From: Microbacteriaceae bacterium
GTDB taxonomy: Bacteria; Actinomycetota; Actinomycetes; Actinomycetales; Microbacteriaceae
Length of the DNA stretch: 64,000 nucleotides
Direction: 5' to 3'
NCBI GenBank assembly: GCA_025464975.1
Contig: JAODMT010000024.1
Coordinates: 434,001 to 498,000, forward strand
Every line of letters starts with the position of its first letter. Within the stretch, counting starts at the first letter, position 1. The notes beneath the pieces were generated by a model that saw nothing but the letters and a program-made list of their open reading frames with translations, made no database searches and was not told the origin of the DNA. Both the position numbers and the translations under genes were made by a program. Positions 1-8,695 of the stretch are shown piece after piece.

Positions 1-74
1 CGACAGCCAAGAAAACTGCGGCGAAGCCCGCGGCGACGAAGCCGGCGCCTGCCGAGCCGACCCTGGCGCAGTAA
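1..74 (+). CDS. topA: C-terminal tail of DNA topoisomerase I (partial)
   Basis: The window opens inside a gene whose last 23 codons read in frame from base 3 to a TAA at 72-74. The visible peptide is an Ala/Lys/Pro-rich tail (TAKKTAAKPAATKPAP...). Such basic low-complexity tails end actinobacterial TopA proteins, and topA is commonly followed at once by the thymidylate kinase gene, as here 17 bases later. The assignment rests on the tail composition and on that neighbour. No catalytic domain is in view, so any other protein with a lysine/alanine-rich tail remains possible. Confidence 0.6.
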   Translation, partial: TAKKTAAKPAATKPAPAEPTLAQ

Positions 75-91
75 CAGTTGCAGTCGCAATC

Positions 92-712
92 GTGACCGGG
101 CTGTTCATCACCTTCGAGGGCGGTGACGGATCGGGGAAGACAACCCAGGCCGAACTGCTCTCCCAGTGGCTCGCGGATGCGGGACACACCGTCGTGCGTT
201 CACGCGAGCCCGGGGGGACCGAACTCGGGCTCGAACTCCGGGAGATCGTTCTGCACAGGCGCGGTCACATCGCCCCGCGGGCCGAGGCGCTCATCTACGC
301 CGCCGACCGTGCGCACAACATCGCCACCAAGGTGCGACCAGCGGTCGAGCGCGGCGACATCGTGATTCAGGACCGGTACCTCGACTCCTCCGTCGCCTAC
401 CAGGGCGCCGGGCGGGTGCTCGATCCGATCGAGGTCCGGGACATCTCCCTGTGGGCGGCCGAGGGGTTCATGCCCGACCTCACGATCCTGCTCGATCTTG
501 ACGAATCGATCGGCCGCGAGCGACTGGATGAGGCGCGCAGCAAGTACGACAGGTTGGAGGCCGAGGAGTCGGACTTCCACTCCCGGGTGCGCGCCGCGTT
601 CCTGCGGCTCGCCGACGAGGAACCGCGGCGGTTCCTCGTATTGCCGGCCACCGACTCGATCGAGCGCATCGCCGAGGCCATCCGGTTCCGGGTCGGGTCG
701 CTGCTGGTCTAA
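92..712 (+). CDS. tmk: Thymidylate kinase
   Basis: Phosphorylates dTMP to dTDP with ATP in the cytoplasm for DNA precursor supply. The 206-residue length is usual for the family. The P-loop GGDGSGKT lies at residues 10-17, the DRYLDSSVAYQG segment (DR-Y/H motif that contacts the nucleotide) near residue 93, and the lid region carries RLDEARSKYDR. The start is GTG, directly before the TGLFITFEG strand that begins all Tmk proteins. It lies 17 bases after the probable topA stop and is probably co-transcribed with it. The gene ends convergently with the LysR gene 25 bases downstream. Confidence 0.96.
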   Translation: MTGLFITFEGGDGSGKTTQAELLSQWLADAGHTVVRSREPGGTELGLELREIVLHRRGHIAPRAEALIYAADRAHNIATKVRPAVERGDIVIQDRYLDSSVAYQGAGRVLDPIEVRDISLWAAEGFMPDLTILLDLDESIGRERLDEARSKYDRLEAEESDFHSRVRAAFLRLADEEPRRFLVLPATDSIERIAEAIRFRVGSLLV

Positions 713-721
713 CGATCGCTT

Positions 722-734
722 GACCGACGCGGTC
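722..734. terminator. Short hairpin between convergent tmk and lysR-type gene
   Basis: A perfect 5-bp stem GACCG/CGGTC with an ACG loop sits between the stops of two convergent genes. No T-tract follows on either side, so it is at best a weak or bidirectional termination element. Confidence 0.25.
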
Positions 735-737
735 GCT

Positions 738-1721
738 TCAGGACTTCATGGCATTGCGTTTTGTCGAGGCGCGCCGTGACAGGGTGCCGGGAGCTTTCGG
801 CAGGTTGACTCGCAGCGCAGCGTCGCCCAGGAGCGCAATCATTGAGGCGATGGACGGGACCCGGGCCAGGTCGGGCCAATACTCCATTTGCACGAGCCTG
901 CTCGGAAAATCCTCAACCAACCGGGGGACAACCCGCGGGTTTTGGTGGGCGGCAAGCCCCAGTCCCGGAATGACGGCTACTCCCAGTCGGCGGGCGACGA
1001 GCGCCTGCACGGTCACGTAGTCGTCGGGGGCGAGCGAGATGTGGGGCGTGGTCGATTGGGTCGCGGCCAGATTGCGCACGAAGGCGTCGAACCGCGGGCT
1101 CGCGAGATGCCAGGTTTCATCCTTCAGCTCCTCAAACCGCACCCGGGGATGTTTCGCGGCCGGGTGCCCGGACGGCAGTGCGACCCACAGGTCGTCCCGC
1201 AACAGGTGATCGTGATGCAGGGTGCCCTCGGCGGCCGAGGCCGCCTCCGGCTCCATGAACGGCGATGGATCAAACTTGTAGGTGACGGCGATATCGGCTT
1301 CGCCCCTTCGGACCAAGCGTCTCGCGTCGCTCGGCTCGGCCTGCACGTGAGTGATGGTGACGCTCGGCATCAGGGCGGTGGCCGCCGCGATGGCATCGGC
1401 CACGAGCGTGGCTGACGCCGACGGGAATGACGCGATTCTCACTTCGCCGACGTCGCGGCCGGCGAACAGTCCCATTTCCTCCTCGGCCGCACGAAGGGTG
1501 GCAAGCACCCGTTCCGCTTGGGCGACAAGAGCGACTCCCGCCGCGGTGAGGCTCATCAGCCGGCCTCGCCGAACGGCGAGCGCTGTGCCGACCTGTTGCT
1601 CAAGCCTTCGCATCTGGTAGCTGATTGCCGGTTGCGTCAGGCCAAGCTCTCGGCCGGCCGCCGAATACGATCCGGTCGACGCGACGGTCTGAATCAACAA
1701 CAGCTGTCGTGTCTCGATCAT
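738..1721 (-). CDS. LysR-family transcriptional regulator
   Basis: A 327-residue LTTR. The N-terminal winged helix-turn-helix (residues 1-60) carries the typical [24 protein letters not shown] recognition region (in part: [18 protein letters not shown]), followed by a periplasmic-binding-like effector domain from about residue 90. It is divergent from a polar amino-acid ABC transporter operon 81 bases away, so it most likely controls that operon in response to the amino acid or a derivative. ATG is preceded on its own strand by TATGCT and six bases, compatible with a leaderless start. The effector is not predictable from sequence. Confidence 0.9.
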   Translation of the reverse strand: MIETRQLLLIQTVASTGSYSAAGRELGLTQPAISYQMRRLEQQVGTALAVRRGRLMSLTAAGVALVAQAERVLATLRAAEEEMGLFAGRDVGEVRIASFPSASATLVADAIAAATALMPSVTITHVQAEPSDARRLVRRGEADIAVTYKFDPSPFMEPEAASAAEGTLHHDHLLRDDLWVALPSGHPAAKHPRVRFEELKDETWHLASPRFDAFVRNLAATQSTTPHISLAPDDYVTVQALVARRLGVAVIPGLGLAAHQNPRVVPRLVEDFPSRLVQMEYWPDLARVPSIASMIALLGDAALRVNLPKAPGTLSRRASTKRNAMKS

Positions 1722-1802
1722 GTTTCAAGCATAAAGAGAGTTGATGGATCTGAAACAAGGGTCTATTGGCTTTTCGAGTCCGGCATTTCTAGGCTTGCGT
1801 TC
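1722..1802. promoter_or_regulatory. Divergent LysR / ABC operon control region
   Basis: Rightward promoter: -35 TTGGCT (1766-1771), 18-bp spacer, -10 TAGGCT (1790-1795), seven bases, then the ATG of the ABC ATPase; transcription would begin at or next to the start codon (leaderless). Leftward: TATGCT on the minus strand (1733-1728) six bases before the lysR-type ATG. An inverted repeat GTTTCA (1722-1727)/TGAAAC (1751-1756) with a 23-bp spacer lies in between and is a candidate binding site for the LTTR, covering its own -10/start region. Motifs were read by eye; no start-site data. Confidence 0.55.
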
Positions 1803-2552
1803 ATGCCCCCAGTTGCAGTGCCATTGCTCCGCGTAGACCGCGTGACCAAATCGTTTGGGGCGGTAGTCGCGGTGTCTGACGTGTCGCTGGATGTCGCGGC
1901 CGGCGAAGTCGTCGTCATCGTCGGTGCTTCCGGATCCGGAAAGTCGACGCTGTGCCGGTGCATTAACCGCATGGAGAAGCACGAAGCGGGCACGATCACA
2001 ATCGACGGCGCCGAACTCCCGGAGGAGGGTCGGGCCCTGGCGAGCCTTCGCGCGGACGTCGGCATGGTTTTCCAGTCGTTCAACCTGTTCTCGCATCTCA
2101 CGGCCCTCGAGAACGTCATGCTCGCGCCGGTAATGGTGCGAAAGACTCCAAAACATGTCGCGGCCGAGGACGCGAAGAGATTGCTCGCACGGGTGGGCCT
2201 CGCCGACAAGGTCAACAGCCGCCCATCCGAACTGTCCGGCGGTCAGCAGCAGCGAGTAGCGATAGCACGAGCACTCGCGATGCGTCCGAAGGTCCTGCTC
2301 TTCGACGAACCGACGTCGGCCCTTGATCCCGAAATGGTCAGCGAGGTGCTGGATGTCATGGTGGAACTGGCGAAGGACGGCATGACGATGGTCGTCGTCA
2401 CCCACGAAATGGGATTCGCCCGTCGGGCGGCGGATCGCATCGTCTACATGGACGAAGGTCGCGTGGTCGAAATTGGAACGCCCGAGGAATTCTTCACCGC
2501 CCCCACGACCGAACGCGCCCGCAATTTTCTGTCCAAGATCCTCAATCACTAA
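1803..2552 (+). CDS. Polar amino-acid ABC transporter ATP-binding protein (GlnQ/GluA type)
   Basis: Cytoplasmic ATPase subunit of an amino-acid importer, 249 residues. Walker [11 protein letters not shown]-loop in VFQSFNLF, signature [15 protein letters not shown], Walker [13 protein letters not shown] and the switch histidine in VVTHEMGF are all present and in order. The same frame is open far upstream, but the ATG at 1803 is chosen because upstream codons overlap the divergent regulator gene and because a good promoter lies seven bases before it. First gene of a four-gene importer operon; substrate is probably glutamate/glutamine or a related polar amino acid. Confidence 0.94.
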   Translation: MPPVAVPLLRVDRVTKSFGAVVAVSDVSLDVAAGEVVVIVGASGSGKSTLCRCINRMEKHEAGTITIDGAELPEEGRALASLRADVGMVFQSFNLFSHLTALENVMLAPVMVRKTPKHVAAEDAKRLLARVGLADKVNSRPSELSGGQQQRVAIARALAMRPKVLLFDEPTSALDPEMVSEVLDVMVELAKDGMTMVVVTHEMGFARRAADRIVYMDEGRVVEIGTPEEFFTAPTTERARNFLSKILNH

Positions 2553-2579
2553 TCCCCCATCACAGAGAGCACCCGCAGA

Positions 2580-3524
2580 ATGAGATTTGCCCGCACGAAG
2601 TCCACGCCAACCCGGTTGGCGGTGGCCGCACTGGCCGTCGCAACACTCACCATCGGCCTGTCCGCCTGCAGCAGCGGGTCGACCGGCGGCGCGAGCGCCA
2701 CCCCGACTGACCCCTACGACAAGGCCATTGCCGCTGCCCCCGTGGCGCCCGCGTCGCTCGTCAGCCAGAACGACTGGGCGAAAAAGATCAAGGCGGCTGG
2801 CGTGCTCCGAATCGGAGGAATCGACACCGGGCCGCTGTTCTCGCTCAAAGACCCGGTGACCGGAAAGACCACTGGGTTCGACGCCGGCCTCGCTCAGATG
2901 CTCGCGAAATACATCACGGGCAAGCCGAACACCGCGCTCACCACGACAACCGTCGATACCCGCGAAACGCTGATTCAAAACAACACCGTGGATGCCGTGT
3001 TCGCCACCTACAGCATCACCCCGGCTCGCGCCACCAAGGTGGCCTTCGCCGGCCCGTACTTCCAGTCCGGCGACGCGATCATGGTCGCCGCCGCCAACAA
3101 GAACATAAGGAGCGTCGCCGACCTTGCCGGCAAGACCGTGGCCACCGAAGCGAACTCCACCGCCGTCACCGCGCTCGAGTCCGCCGCCCCGACCGTGAAG
3201 CCATTGCTCTTCGCCCAGGACGCCGAGTGCGTCGCGGCCGTGCAGCAGGGTCGAGCGGACGCCTATGTCATCGACCAGTCGATCCTCATTTCGGACGCCG
3301 TCGCAAACAAGAAGGTCAAGGTTGTCGGCAAGCCTTTCACCACCGACCCCTACGGAATCGGCGTGACGAAGGCCGATCCGGCTGCCAAGCAGTTCGTTGA
3401 CGCGTGGTTGAAGAAGATCGAGGCTGACGGATCGTGGGCTCGCCTCTGGAAGTCAACGCTCGGCACGGTGGTCGCAGGAAACCCGCCGACACCACCCGCA
3501 ATCGGGTCCGTTCCCGGATCCTGA
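2580..3524 (+). CDS. Amino-acid ABC transporter substrate-binding lipoprotein
   Basis: Extracytoplasmic receptor of the importer, 314 residues. A lipoprotein signal peptide ends in the lipobox LSAC with Cys30 as the lipidated residue. The mature part has the SBP_bac_3 fold signatures: LRIGGIDTGPLFS, then a TGFDAGLAQMLAKYI helix, FAGPYFQSG, and ADAYVIDQSIL. It is 27 bases after the ATPase gene. Family members bind glutamate, glutamine or similar; the ligand here is inferred only from the permease type. Confidence 0.93.
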   Translation: MRFARTKSTPTRLAVAALAVATLTIGLSACSSGSTGGASATPTDPYDKAIAAAPVAPASLVSQNDWAKKIKAAGVLRIGGIDTGPLFSLKDPVTGKTTGFDAGLAQMLAKYITGKPNTALTTTTVDTRETLIQNNTVDAVFATYSITPARATKVAFAGPYFQSGDAIMVAAANKNIRSVADLAGKTVATEANSTAVTALESAAPTVKPLLFAQDAECVAAVQQGRADAYVIDQSILISDAVANKKVKVVGKPFTTDPYGIGVTKADPAAKQFVDAWLKKIEADGSWARLWKSTLGTVVAGNPPTPPAIGSVPGS

Positions 3525-3585
3525 CCTTCCCGACTGACGACAGAGACAGAGCGAACGAAATGAGCTTCAGCGCGAGGCGGCCGGC

Positions 3586-4230
3586 GTGTCGACGTTAGCG
3601 AGCTATTTCGGTCAAATCATGGTCGGGCTCGGCACCGCGCTGAGCCTGACCGTGATTGGCTTCGCCGGGGCGTTGGTGCTCGGAACGATCCTTGCGGTCT
3701 TTCGCATCGGTCCGATCACTCCGCTTCGCCTCGTCGGCACCGTGTACGTCGAGGTGCTGCGTAACATCCCGCTGTTGTGTCTGCTCATCCTGTTTGTCTT
3801 CGGGCTGCCCGACATCGGAATCGTCTTCGACCTCTACACGACCGTGGCAATCTGCCTGGCTCTCTTCAACGCCGCGTTCGTCTGCGAGGCGATCCGAACC
3901 GGGATCAACACCGTTCCGGTCGGGCAAGCCGAGGCGGCGCGGGCGCTCGGACTCACGTTCACTCAATCCCTGCGCACGGTCGTGCTGCCCCAAGCGTTCC
4001 AGTCGATGATCCAGCCGCTCGTGAATGTATTCATCGGTGTGCTGCTCGGCTCCTCCCTCGCCTCGGCGGTCGGAGTCATGGACTTGCTCGGTGTCGCGCA
4101 ATTCATCAATCTCCACCAGGCCTGGGGGATCGGATTGTTCGCTGCCGCGGCGGCCGTGTACGCCTCAATCGCCCTCGGCATGGGGTTCCTGGGCGGCCGG
4201 CTCGAGCGAAAGGTGGCGATCTCCCGATGA
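3586..4230 (+). CDS. Amino-acid ABC transporter permease (GluC type)
   Basis: Inner-membrane permease, 214 residues with about five hydrophobic segments. The EAA loop is visible as EAARALGLTFTQSLRTVVLPQAF, quoted in part: EAARALGL and VVLPQAF. An ATG at 3560 upstream is out of frame and runs into a stop, so the GTG at 3586 is used. Its stop overlaps the next permease gene start as ATGA, indicating translational coupling. Confidence 0.9.
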   Translation: MSTLASYFGQIMVGLGTALSLTVIGFAGALVLGTILAVFRIGPITPLRLVGTVYVEVLRNIPLLCLLILFVFGLPDIGIVFDLYTTVAICLALFNAAFVCEAIRTGINTVPVGQAEAARALGLTFTQSLRTVVLPQAFQSMIQPLVNVFIGVLLGSSLASAVGVMDLLGVAQFINLHQAWGIGLFAAAAAVYASIALGMGFLGGRLERKVAISR

Positions 4231-5111
4231 GTTCTGCCAACCGCGTGCTCTTTGATGCGCCCGGCCCGCGGGCCCGCCGCCGCATCGCGGTCATCTCCGT
4301 GGTGACCGTGATCCTCATTGTCGCCGCCATCGGCTGGGCGATCGAGCTTTTCGCGAGATCGGGACAGCTCGACCCGAACTCGTGGGTCGAGTTCACCGAG
4401 TGGCCGTACGTGAGGTTCTTGCTCAACGGTCTGTTGCAGACCCTGCTCTGTACCGTCGTGTCCGCGGCAGTGGCGATTCCGGCCGGCGTTCTCCTCGCCC
4501 TCGGCCGGCTCTCGAGGAACGGCCTCATCCGCCGGCTCAGTGGCGCGTATGTCGAATTCTTCCGATCGATTCCGCTCCTGCTGCTCGTCTACGTGTTCGT
4601 CGGCGGCCTGCCGGCGATCGGCATCAACGTGCCGGTCTTCTGGAAGCTGGTCATCCCCATCATCGCGTGCAGTTCCGCAGTGCTGGCCGAGATCTTCCGG
4701 GCGGGAATCCGGGCGTTGCCGCGCGGCCAGTTGGAAGCCGCCAGTGCACTCGGCCTCACACGCTCTCAGGCAATGCGCAAGGTCGTGCTCCCGCAGGCGA
4801 TTCGCCTCGTCATCCCCTCCCTCGTCACCCAGATCATCAGCCTGTTGAAGGACTCGACCCTCGGATACGCCGCGAGTTACCCGGAGCTCATGAAATCGGC
4901 GGAGAACCTCACGGCGTATACGCATGACCTCATTCAGACCTACCTCGTGGTGTCGCTCATCTACGTCGTCATCAACCTCGCACTGTCGCAACTCGCGCGG
5001 TATCTCGAGGAACGACAGGGACGAAACCGAAACGTACTCAGGGGCGCCGGATCCCGTCGGGTCCGCCGCGTTAACCGAGACGTGAACGACGTCGTGCTCA
5101 ACGCTCAGTGA
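4227..5111 (+). CDS. Amino-acid ABC transporter permease (GluD type)
   Basis: Second permease of the importer, 294 residues. It carries a first transmembrane helix near residues 20-42, an insertion with YVRFLLNGLLQTLL, then the conserved permease core with AYVEFFRSIPLLLLVYV and the EAA loop EAASALGLTRSQAMRKVVLP. The start codon overlaps the preceding stop (ATGA). The C-terminus is basic and probably cytoplasmic. The pair of unequal permeases is typical of GluABCD systems of actinomycetes. Confidence 0.92.
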   Translation: MSSANRVLFDAPGPRARRRIAVISVVTVILIVAAIGWAIELFARSGQLDPNSWVEFTEWPYVRFLLNGLLQTLLCTVVSAAVAIPAGVLLALGRLSRNGLIRRLSGAYVEFFRSIPLLLLVYVFVGGLPAIGINVPVFWKLVIPIIACSSAVLAEIFRAGIRALPRGQLEAASALGLTRSQAMRKVVLPQAIRLVIPSLVTQIISLLKDSTLGYAASYPELMKSAENLTAYTHDLIQTYLVVSLIYVVINLALSQLARYLEERQGRNRNVLRGAGSRRVRRVNRDVNDVVLNAQ

Positions 5112-5159
5112 GCGCGCCGACAAGCTCATCCAGAAATCGATCGAAAGCAGGGCAATTAC

Positions 5160-5933
5160 GTGTGTCGTCTCTTAGGTGTGGTCTCGTCCAGCAGCGGCTC
5201 GCTCCGCAACATGCTCGGCGATAACCTCGCACCGTTTTCCGCGCTCTCAGAGAGCCACTGCGACGGGTGGGGCGAGGCCTCATGGACCGATAGCGGCCGA
5301 TTGACCGTCGAAAAGGAGCCGGTGAGAGCGGCAACCAGTGACCGGTTCGCCTCAACTATGACAGGGACAGTGACGGATGCCGCGCTTCTGCATTTGCGTC
5401 GGGCATCGGCCGGCATGGTGAATCAGGTCGGCAATACCCATCCCTTCACGGACGGACAGATCGCGTTCGCTCACAATGGCTGGTGCGGCCCGATTGAGGA
5501 GCTCGACCGGCTCGTCGCCGAGGTCGGCGGCAGGCCATGCGATGGCGATACCGACAGCGAACGGTACTTCCGGCTCGTCTCCGCCGAACTCGCCGAGGCC
5601 GAGCCGGAGTTCGCCATTCCGCGTGCCGCGGCCCGGATTATGGCCAGTGCGCAATTCGAAGCATTGAACGCCCTCCTGCTCACGCCAACGGCGCTCTACG
5701 CCTACAGCTACTTCAACGAGGAGGCGATGCGGGCGCGGGGTGTGGCCGACGACGCCTACGACCTGCACTACTCGATTGAGGACTCTCAAGTCACGATCGC
5801 ATCGACCGGGTGGGATCGCGACCCGGAGCGGTGGACGGCTCTGCCGAAGGGTGCGGTGCTCGAGGTGATGCGGTCCGAGGATGGCCGTCAGCCCGAGGTG
5901 AGGGTACTGGAGCCGGCCAGCCTCAGGCCGTGA
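5160..5933 (+). CDS. Class II glutamine amidotransferase (YafJ/EgtC-like)
   Basis: An N-terminal-nucleophile amidohydrolase, 257 residues. The GTG start places Cys at residue 2 (M-C-R-L-L-G), the catalytic nucleophile after Met removal, followed by DGWGEASW, HLRRAS and THPFTDGQIAFAHNG, which are the glutaminase pocket motifs. It hydrolyses a gamma-glutamyl amide, but the acceptor or substrate is unknown. EgtC removes gamma-glutamate in ergothioneine synthesis, yet no egtB/egtD is nearby, so that role is not supported. It lies 48 bases after the amino-acid importer operon on the same strand and may be co-expressed with it. Confidence 0.85.
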   Translation: MCRLLGVVSSSSGSLRNMLGDNLAPFSALSESHCDGWGEASWTDSGRLTVEKEPVRAATSDRFASTMTGTVTDAALLHLRRASAGMVNQVGNTHPFTDGQIAFAHNGWCGPIEELDRLVAEVGGRPCDGDTDSERYFRLVSAELAEAEPEFAIPRAAARIMASAQFEALNALLLTPTALYAYSYFNEEAMRARGVADDAYDLHYSIEDSQVTIASTGWDRDPERWTALPKGAVLEVMRSEDGRQPEVRVLEPASLRP

Positions 5934-5968
5934 GGTCGCCGGTCAGTCGCGCCCTTTAGGCTTAGCGC

Positions 5969-7126
5969 ATGAGCGTGTGGGACGAGTTGACCGGGCAACC
6001 GGAGGCGATCGCGATCTTCCGCGCCGCTGCGGCCGACTCGACCCTCGGCGACTCGCCAATCGGCGACTCGGCGATGACCCATTCCTGGCTGATTACCGGT
6101 CCGCCCGGGTCCGGTCGGTCCAACCTCGCCTACGCCTTCGCTACTGCGCTGCTCAGCCCGGGCACTCCGGAGGGTGACGAGGCGACTCGCCGACAGGTCG
6201 CCGCGCGCACCCACCCCGACCTTGGAGTTCTCACCACCGAGGGCGTCATCATCAAGATGGAGTCCGTGCGACAGGTCGTCGCCACCTCCAATTTCTCCCC
6301 GTCGGTATCCCGTTACCGGGTCATGGTGATCGAAGACGCCGACCGGATGCAGGAGCGAACCTCCAACGTGTTGCTCAAGGCCCTCGAGGAACCACCGCCG
6401 CGCACGGTGTGGATTCTCTGCGCGCCGAGTGAGGCCGACCTCCTTCCGACCATCCGGTCGCGGGTGCGCACCGTGCGATTGAGGATTCCGGATGTCGCGG
6501 AGGTTGCCGATCTCATCTCCCGCCGGGACAGCGTAGACATCGCAACGGCGACCAGGGCGGCACGGGAGGCGCAGAGCCACATCGGCATGGCGCACCGCCT
6601 CGCGACCAACGAGGATGCTCGGCGCCGGCGCGAGCAGACCATCGAAACTGCCCTCGGCATCCGTTCGGTCTCCGGCGCGGTCGTCGCCGCGGCACGTCTC
6701 CTCGAGATCGCCGGTGAGGACGCCAAGGCCATCACCGAGGAACGGGACGCCGAGGAGAGGGAGCACGCCCTTCGTTCTCTCGGCATCGAACCGGGTGGCA
6801 CGATCCCGCCCGCCCTGCGCGCCCAACTGCGGAACATGGAGGAGGACCAGAAGCGCCGGGCGACCCGAAGTCTGCGCGACGGCATCGACCGCATCATGGT
6901 TGACCTGCTCTCGTTGTACCGCGATGTGTTGCTTCTGCAGCTCGGGGTGAACACCGAGCCGATCAACCTCGCCATCCACTCGAAGCTCATCGCGGCGAGC
7001 CAGGCATCAACCGCCGCCCAGACACTCGCCACCATGGACGCCATCGCGACCGCGCGCACACGCATCGAGGGAAACGTCACTCCGGCGCTCGCCCTCGAGG
7101 CGATGCTCATCGCGGCCGCCCGGTAG
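5969..7126 (+). CDS. holB: DNA polymerase III subunit delta'
   Basis: Clamp-loader subunit, 385 residues. An AAA+ N-terminal part shows GPPGSGRSNLA, with Arg in place of the P-loop Lys as expected for a subunit that does not hydrolyse ATP. Further motifs are VMVIEDADRMQERTSNVLLKALEEPP (in part: IEDADRM, LLKALEEPP) and IRSRVRTV in the SRC-motif position. The C-terminal collar helices follow. Start ATG is preceded by TAGGCT and six bases, suggesting a leaderless promoter at 5957-5962. The tmk-holB association is normal in bacteria, here interrupted by the LysR/importer block. Confidence 0.9.
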   Translation: MSVWDELTGQPEAIAIFRAAAADSTLGDSPIGDSAMTHSWLITGPPGSGRSNLAYAFATALLSPGTPEGDEATRRQVAARTHPDLGVLTTEGVIIKMESVRQVVATSNFSPSVSRYRVMVIEDADRMQERTSNVLLKALEEPPPRTVWILCAPSEADLLPTIRSRVRTVRLRIPDVAEVADLISRRDSVDIATATRAAREAQSHIGMAHRLATNEDARRRREQTIETALGIRSVSGAVVAAARLLEIAGEDAKAITEERDAEEREHALRSLGIEPGGTIPPALRAQLRNMEEDQKRRATRSLRDGIDRIMVDLLSLYRDVLLLQLGVNTEPINLAIHSKLIAASQASTAAQTLATMDAIATARTRIEGNVTPALALEAMLIAAAR

Positions 7127-7135
7127 GAGACAGCA

Positions 7136-8695
7136 GTGAATTTACGTCGCCGCACTCCGCGGATCGCGGTGGTCGCTGCTGCTCTCGCGATTGTGCTTCC
7201 CCTGAGTCTGTTGACACTGAGCGGTTGTGTCGGCTCGTTCCTGCCGAAGACACCGAGCACGACCTCCACGCCAACCAACGAGAGAGTTGCCGCCGACCTC
7301 CAACCGTTTTACAGCCAGGTGCTCAAGTGGACGTCGTGTGAAAGCGGGCAGTTCCAGTGCACGACGGCGAAGGCGCCGTTGGACTGGACGAACCCCGCGT
7401 CGGGTTCAATTGATCTCGCGCTGATTCGCAAGACCGCATCCGGCACCGCACTCGGCTCACTTCTGGTGAACCCGGGCGGCCCCGGCGGCTCGGGCTTCAA
7501 CTTCATTAAGGACAGCCTCGACTATGCCGTGGATGCGAAATTGCGCCAGAGTTACGACATCGTCGGCTTCGACCCGAGGGGGGTCAATAAGTCCTCCGCG
7601 GTGAAGTGCTACGACAACCCCGCGCAGATGGACAGTTTCCTGTTCGGCGTCTCGACGAACCCCTACGGGTCGGATGCCTGGATCAATGATCAGCGCGCCA
7701 ACAGCGCACGTTTTGCCGCGTCGTGCCAGAAGTTCACCGGGAACCTCCTCGGCTTCGTCGACACGAACAGCGCCGCGCGCGACCTCGACCTTCTGCGCGC
7801 GGCACTCGGGGACAAGAAGCTCAACTACCTCGGCTACTCCTACGGCACCCTACTCGGGGCAACCTACGCCGAGCTGTACCCGCACAAGACGGGGCATCTG
7901 GTTCTCGACGGAGCGCTCGACCCCAAGACAACCAGCCTCGAGGTGAGCGAAACGCAGGCGAAGGGCTTCGAGAGCGCATTGCGCGCCTACCTCGCCGATT
8001 GCAAGACCGGAAAGGACTGCCCGTTCACCGGAAGCGTTGACGCCTCGATGAGCGACGTTCGAGCGCTGCTCGACGGCCTCAACGCGAGTCCACTGCGCAA
8101 CTCCGACGGGCGCGAACTCACGAGCAGCGTCATGTTCAACGCGATCATTTTCCCGCTGTACAACCCGTCGAACTGGCCATACCTCAACCAGCTGTTCACG
8201 AGCGTGAGTAAGGGTGACCCGAGCGTCGCGTTCCAACTCGCGGACGCCTACTACAGCCGCAACGCAAACGGCACCTACAAAGACAATTCGACCGAGGCAT
8301 TCATCGCGATCAACTGCCTCGACTACGCGAGCGGATCGACCACCGACGCCACGCTGCAGGCCGAGGCGGCGCAGCTCGTTAAGGTCGCGCCGGTGTTCGG
8401 CGCGCAACTCGCCTACGACACATCGTGCGCGTCCTGGCCATTCCCGCCGACCCGGGTTCGCGAGGCGATCACCGCCGCGGGATCGGCCCCGATCATCGTC
8501 GTCGGCACCACCAATGACCCAGCGACCCCGTACGTGTGGGCGCAGGCGCTCTCTAAGGAACTACAAAATGGTCACCTCGTGACCTATCAGGGCCAGGGGC
8601 ACACCGCCTACAACAAGTCGAATTCGTGTGTAAACGACGCAGTGGACAACTTCTTCATTGATGGCACGGTTCCCCAGAAGGATCCCCACTGCTAA
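7136..8695 (+). CDS. Secreted alpha/beta-hydrolase lipoprotein with TAP-like C-terminal domain
   Basis: A 519-residue exported hydrolase. The signal peptide ends in lipobox LSGC (Cys31). The alpha/beta-hydrolase core has LLVNPGGPGGSG (oxyanion region), GFDPRGVNKS, the nucleophile elbow GYSYGT (Ser235), and the catalytic His in GQGHTAY near the C-terminus. The TAP-like C-terminal domain and this order match tripeptidyl-aminopeptidase/proline-iminopeptidase-like enzymes such as SlpD/SlpE or CaeA. The GTG start has GGAGA five bases upstream, inside the end of holB. A paralogue follows with coupled start. The natural substrate (peptide or ester) is undetermined. Confidence 0.88.
   Translation: MNLRRRTPRIAVVAAALAIVLPLSLLTLSGCVGSFLPKTPSTTSTPTNERVAADLQPFYSQVLKWTSCESGQFQCTTAKAPLDWTNPASGSIDLALIRKTASGTALGSLLVNPGGPGGSGFNFIKDSLDYAVDAKLRQSYDIVGFDPRGVNKSSAVKCYDNPAQMDSFLFGVSTNPYGSDAWINDQRANSARFAASCQKFTGNLLGFVDTNSAARDLDLLRAALGDKKLNYLGYSYGTLLGATYAELYPHKTGHLVLDGALDPKTTSLEVSETQAKGFESALRAYLADCKTGKDCPFTGSVDASMSDVRALLDGLNASPLRNSDGRELTSSVMFNAIIFPLYNPSNWPYLNQLFTSVSKGDPSVAFQLADAYYSRNANGTYKDNSTEAFIAINCLDYASGSTTDATLQAEAAQLVKVAPVFGAQLAYDTSCASWPFPPTRVREAITAAGSAPIIVVGTTNDPATPYVWAQALSKELQNGHLVTYQGQGHTAYNKSNSCVNDAVDNFFIDGTVPQKDPHC

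Noticed and set aside
1518-1802. 95-codon N-terminal extension of the amino-acid ABC ATPase
   Set aside because: It overlaps the LysR gene and lies upstream of the promoter; ABC ATPases of this type start near the MPPV... codon.
5160-5933. Assigning egtC of ergothioneine synthesis
   Set aside because: No egtA, egtB or egtD gene is in the neighbourhood; only the general amidotransferase class is supported.
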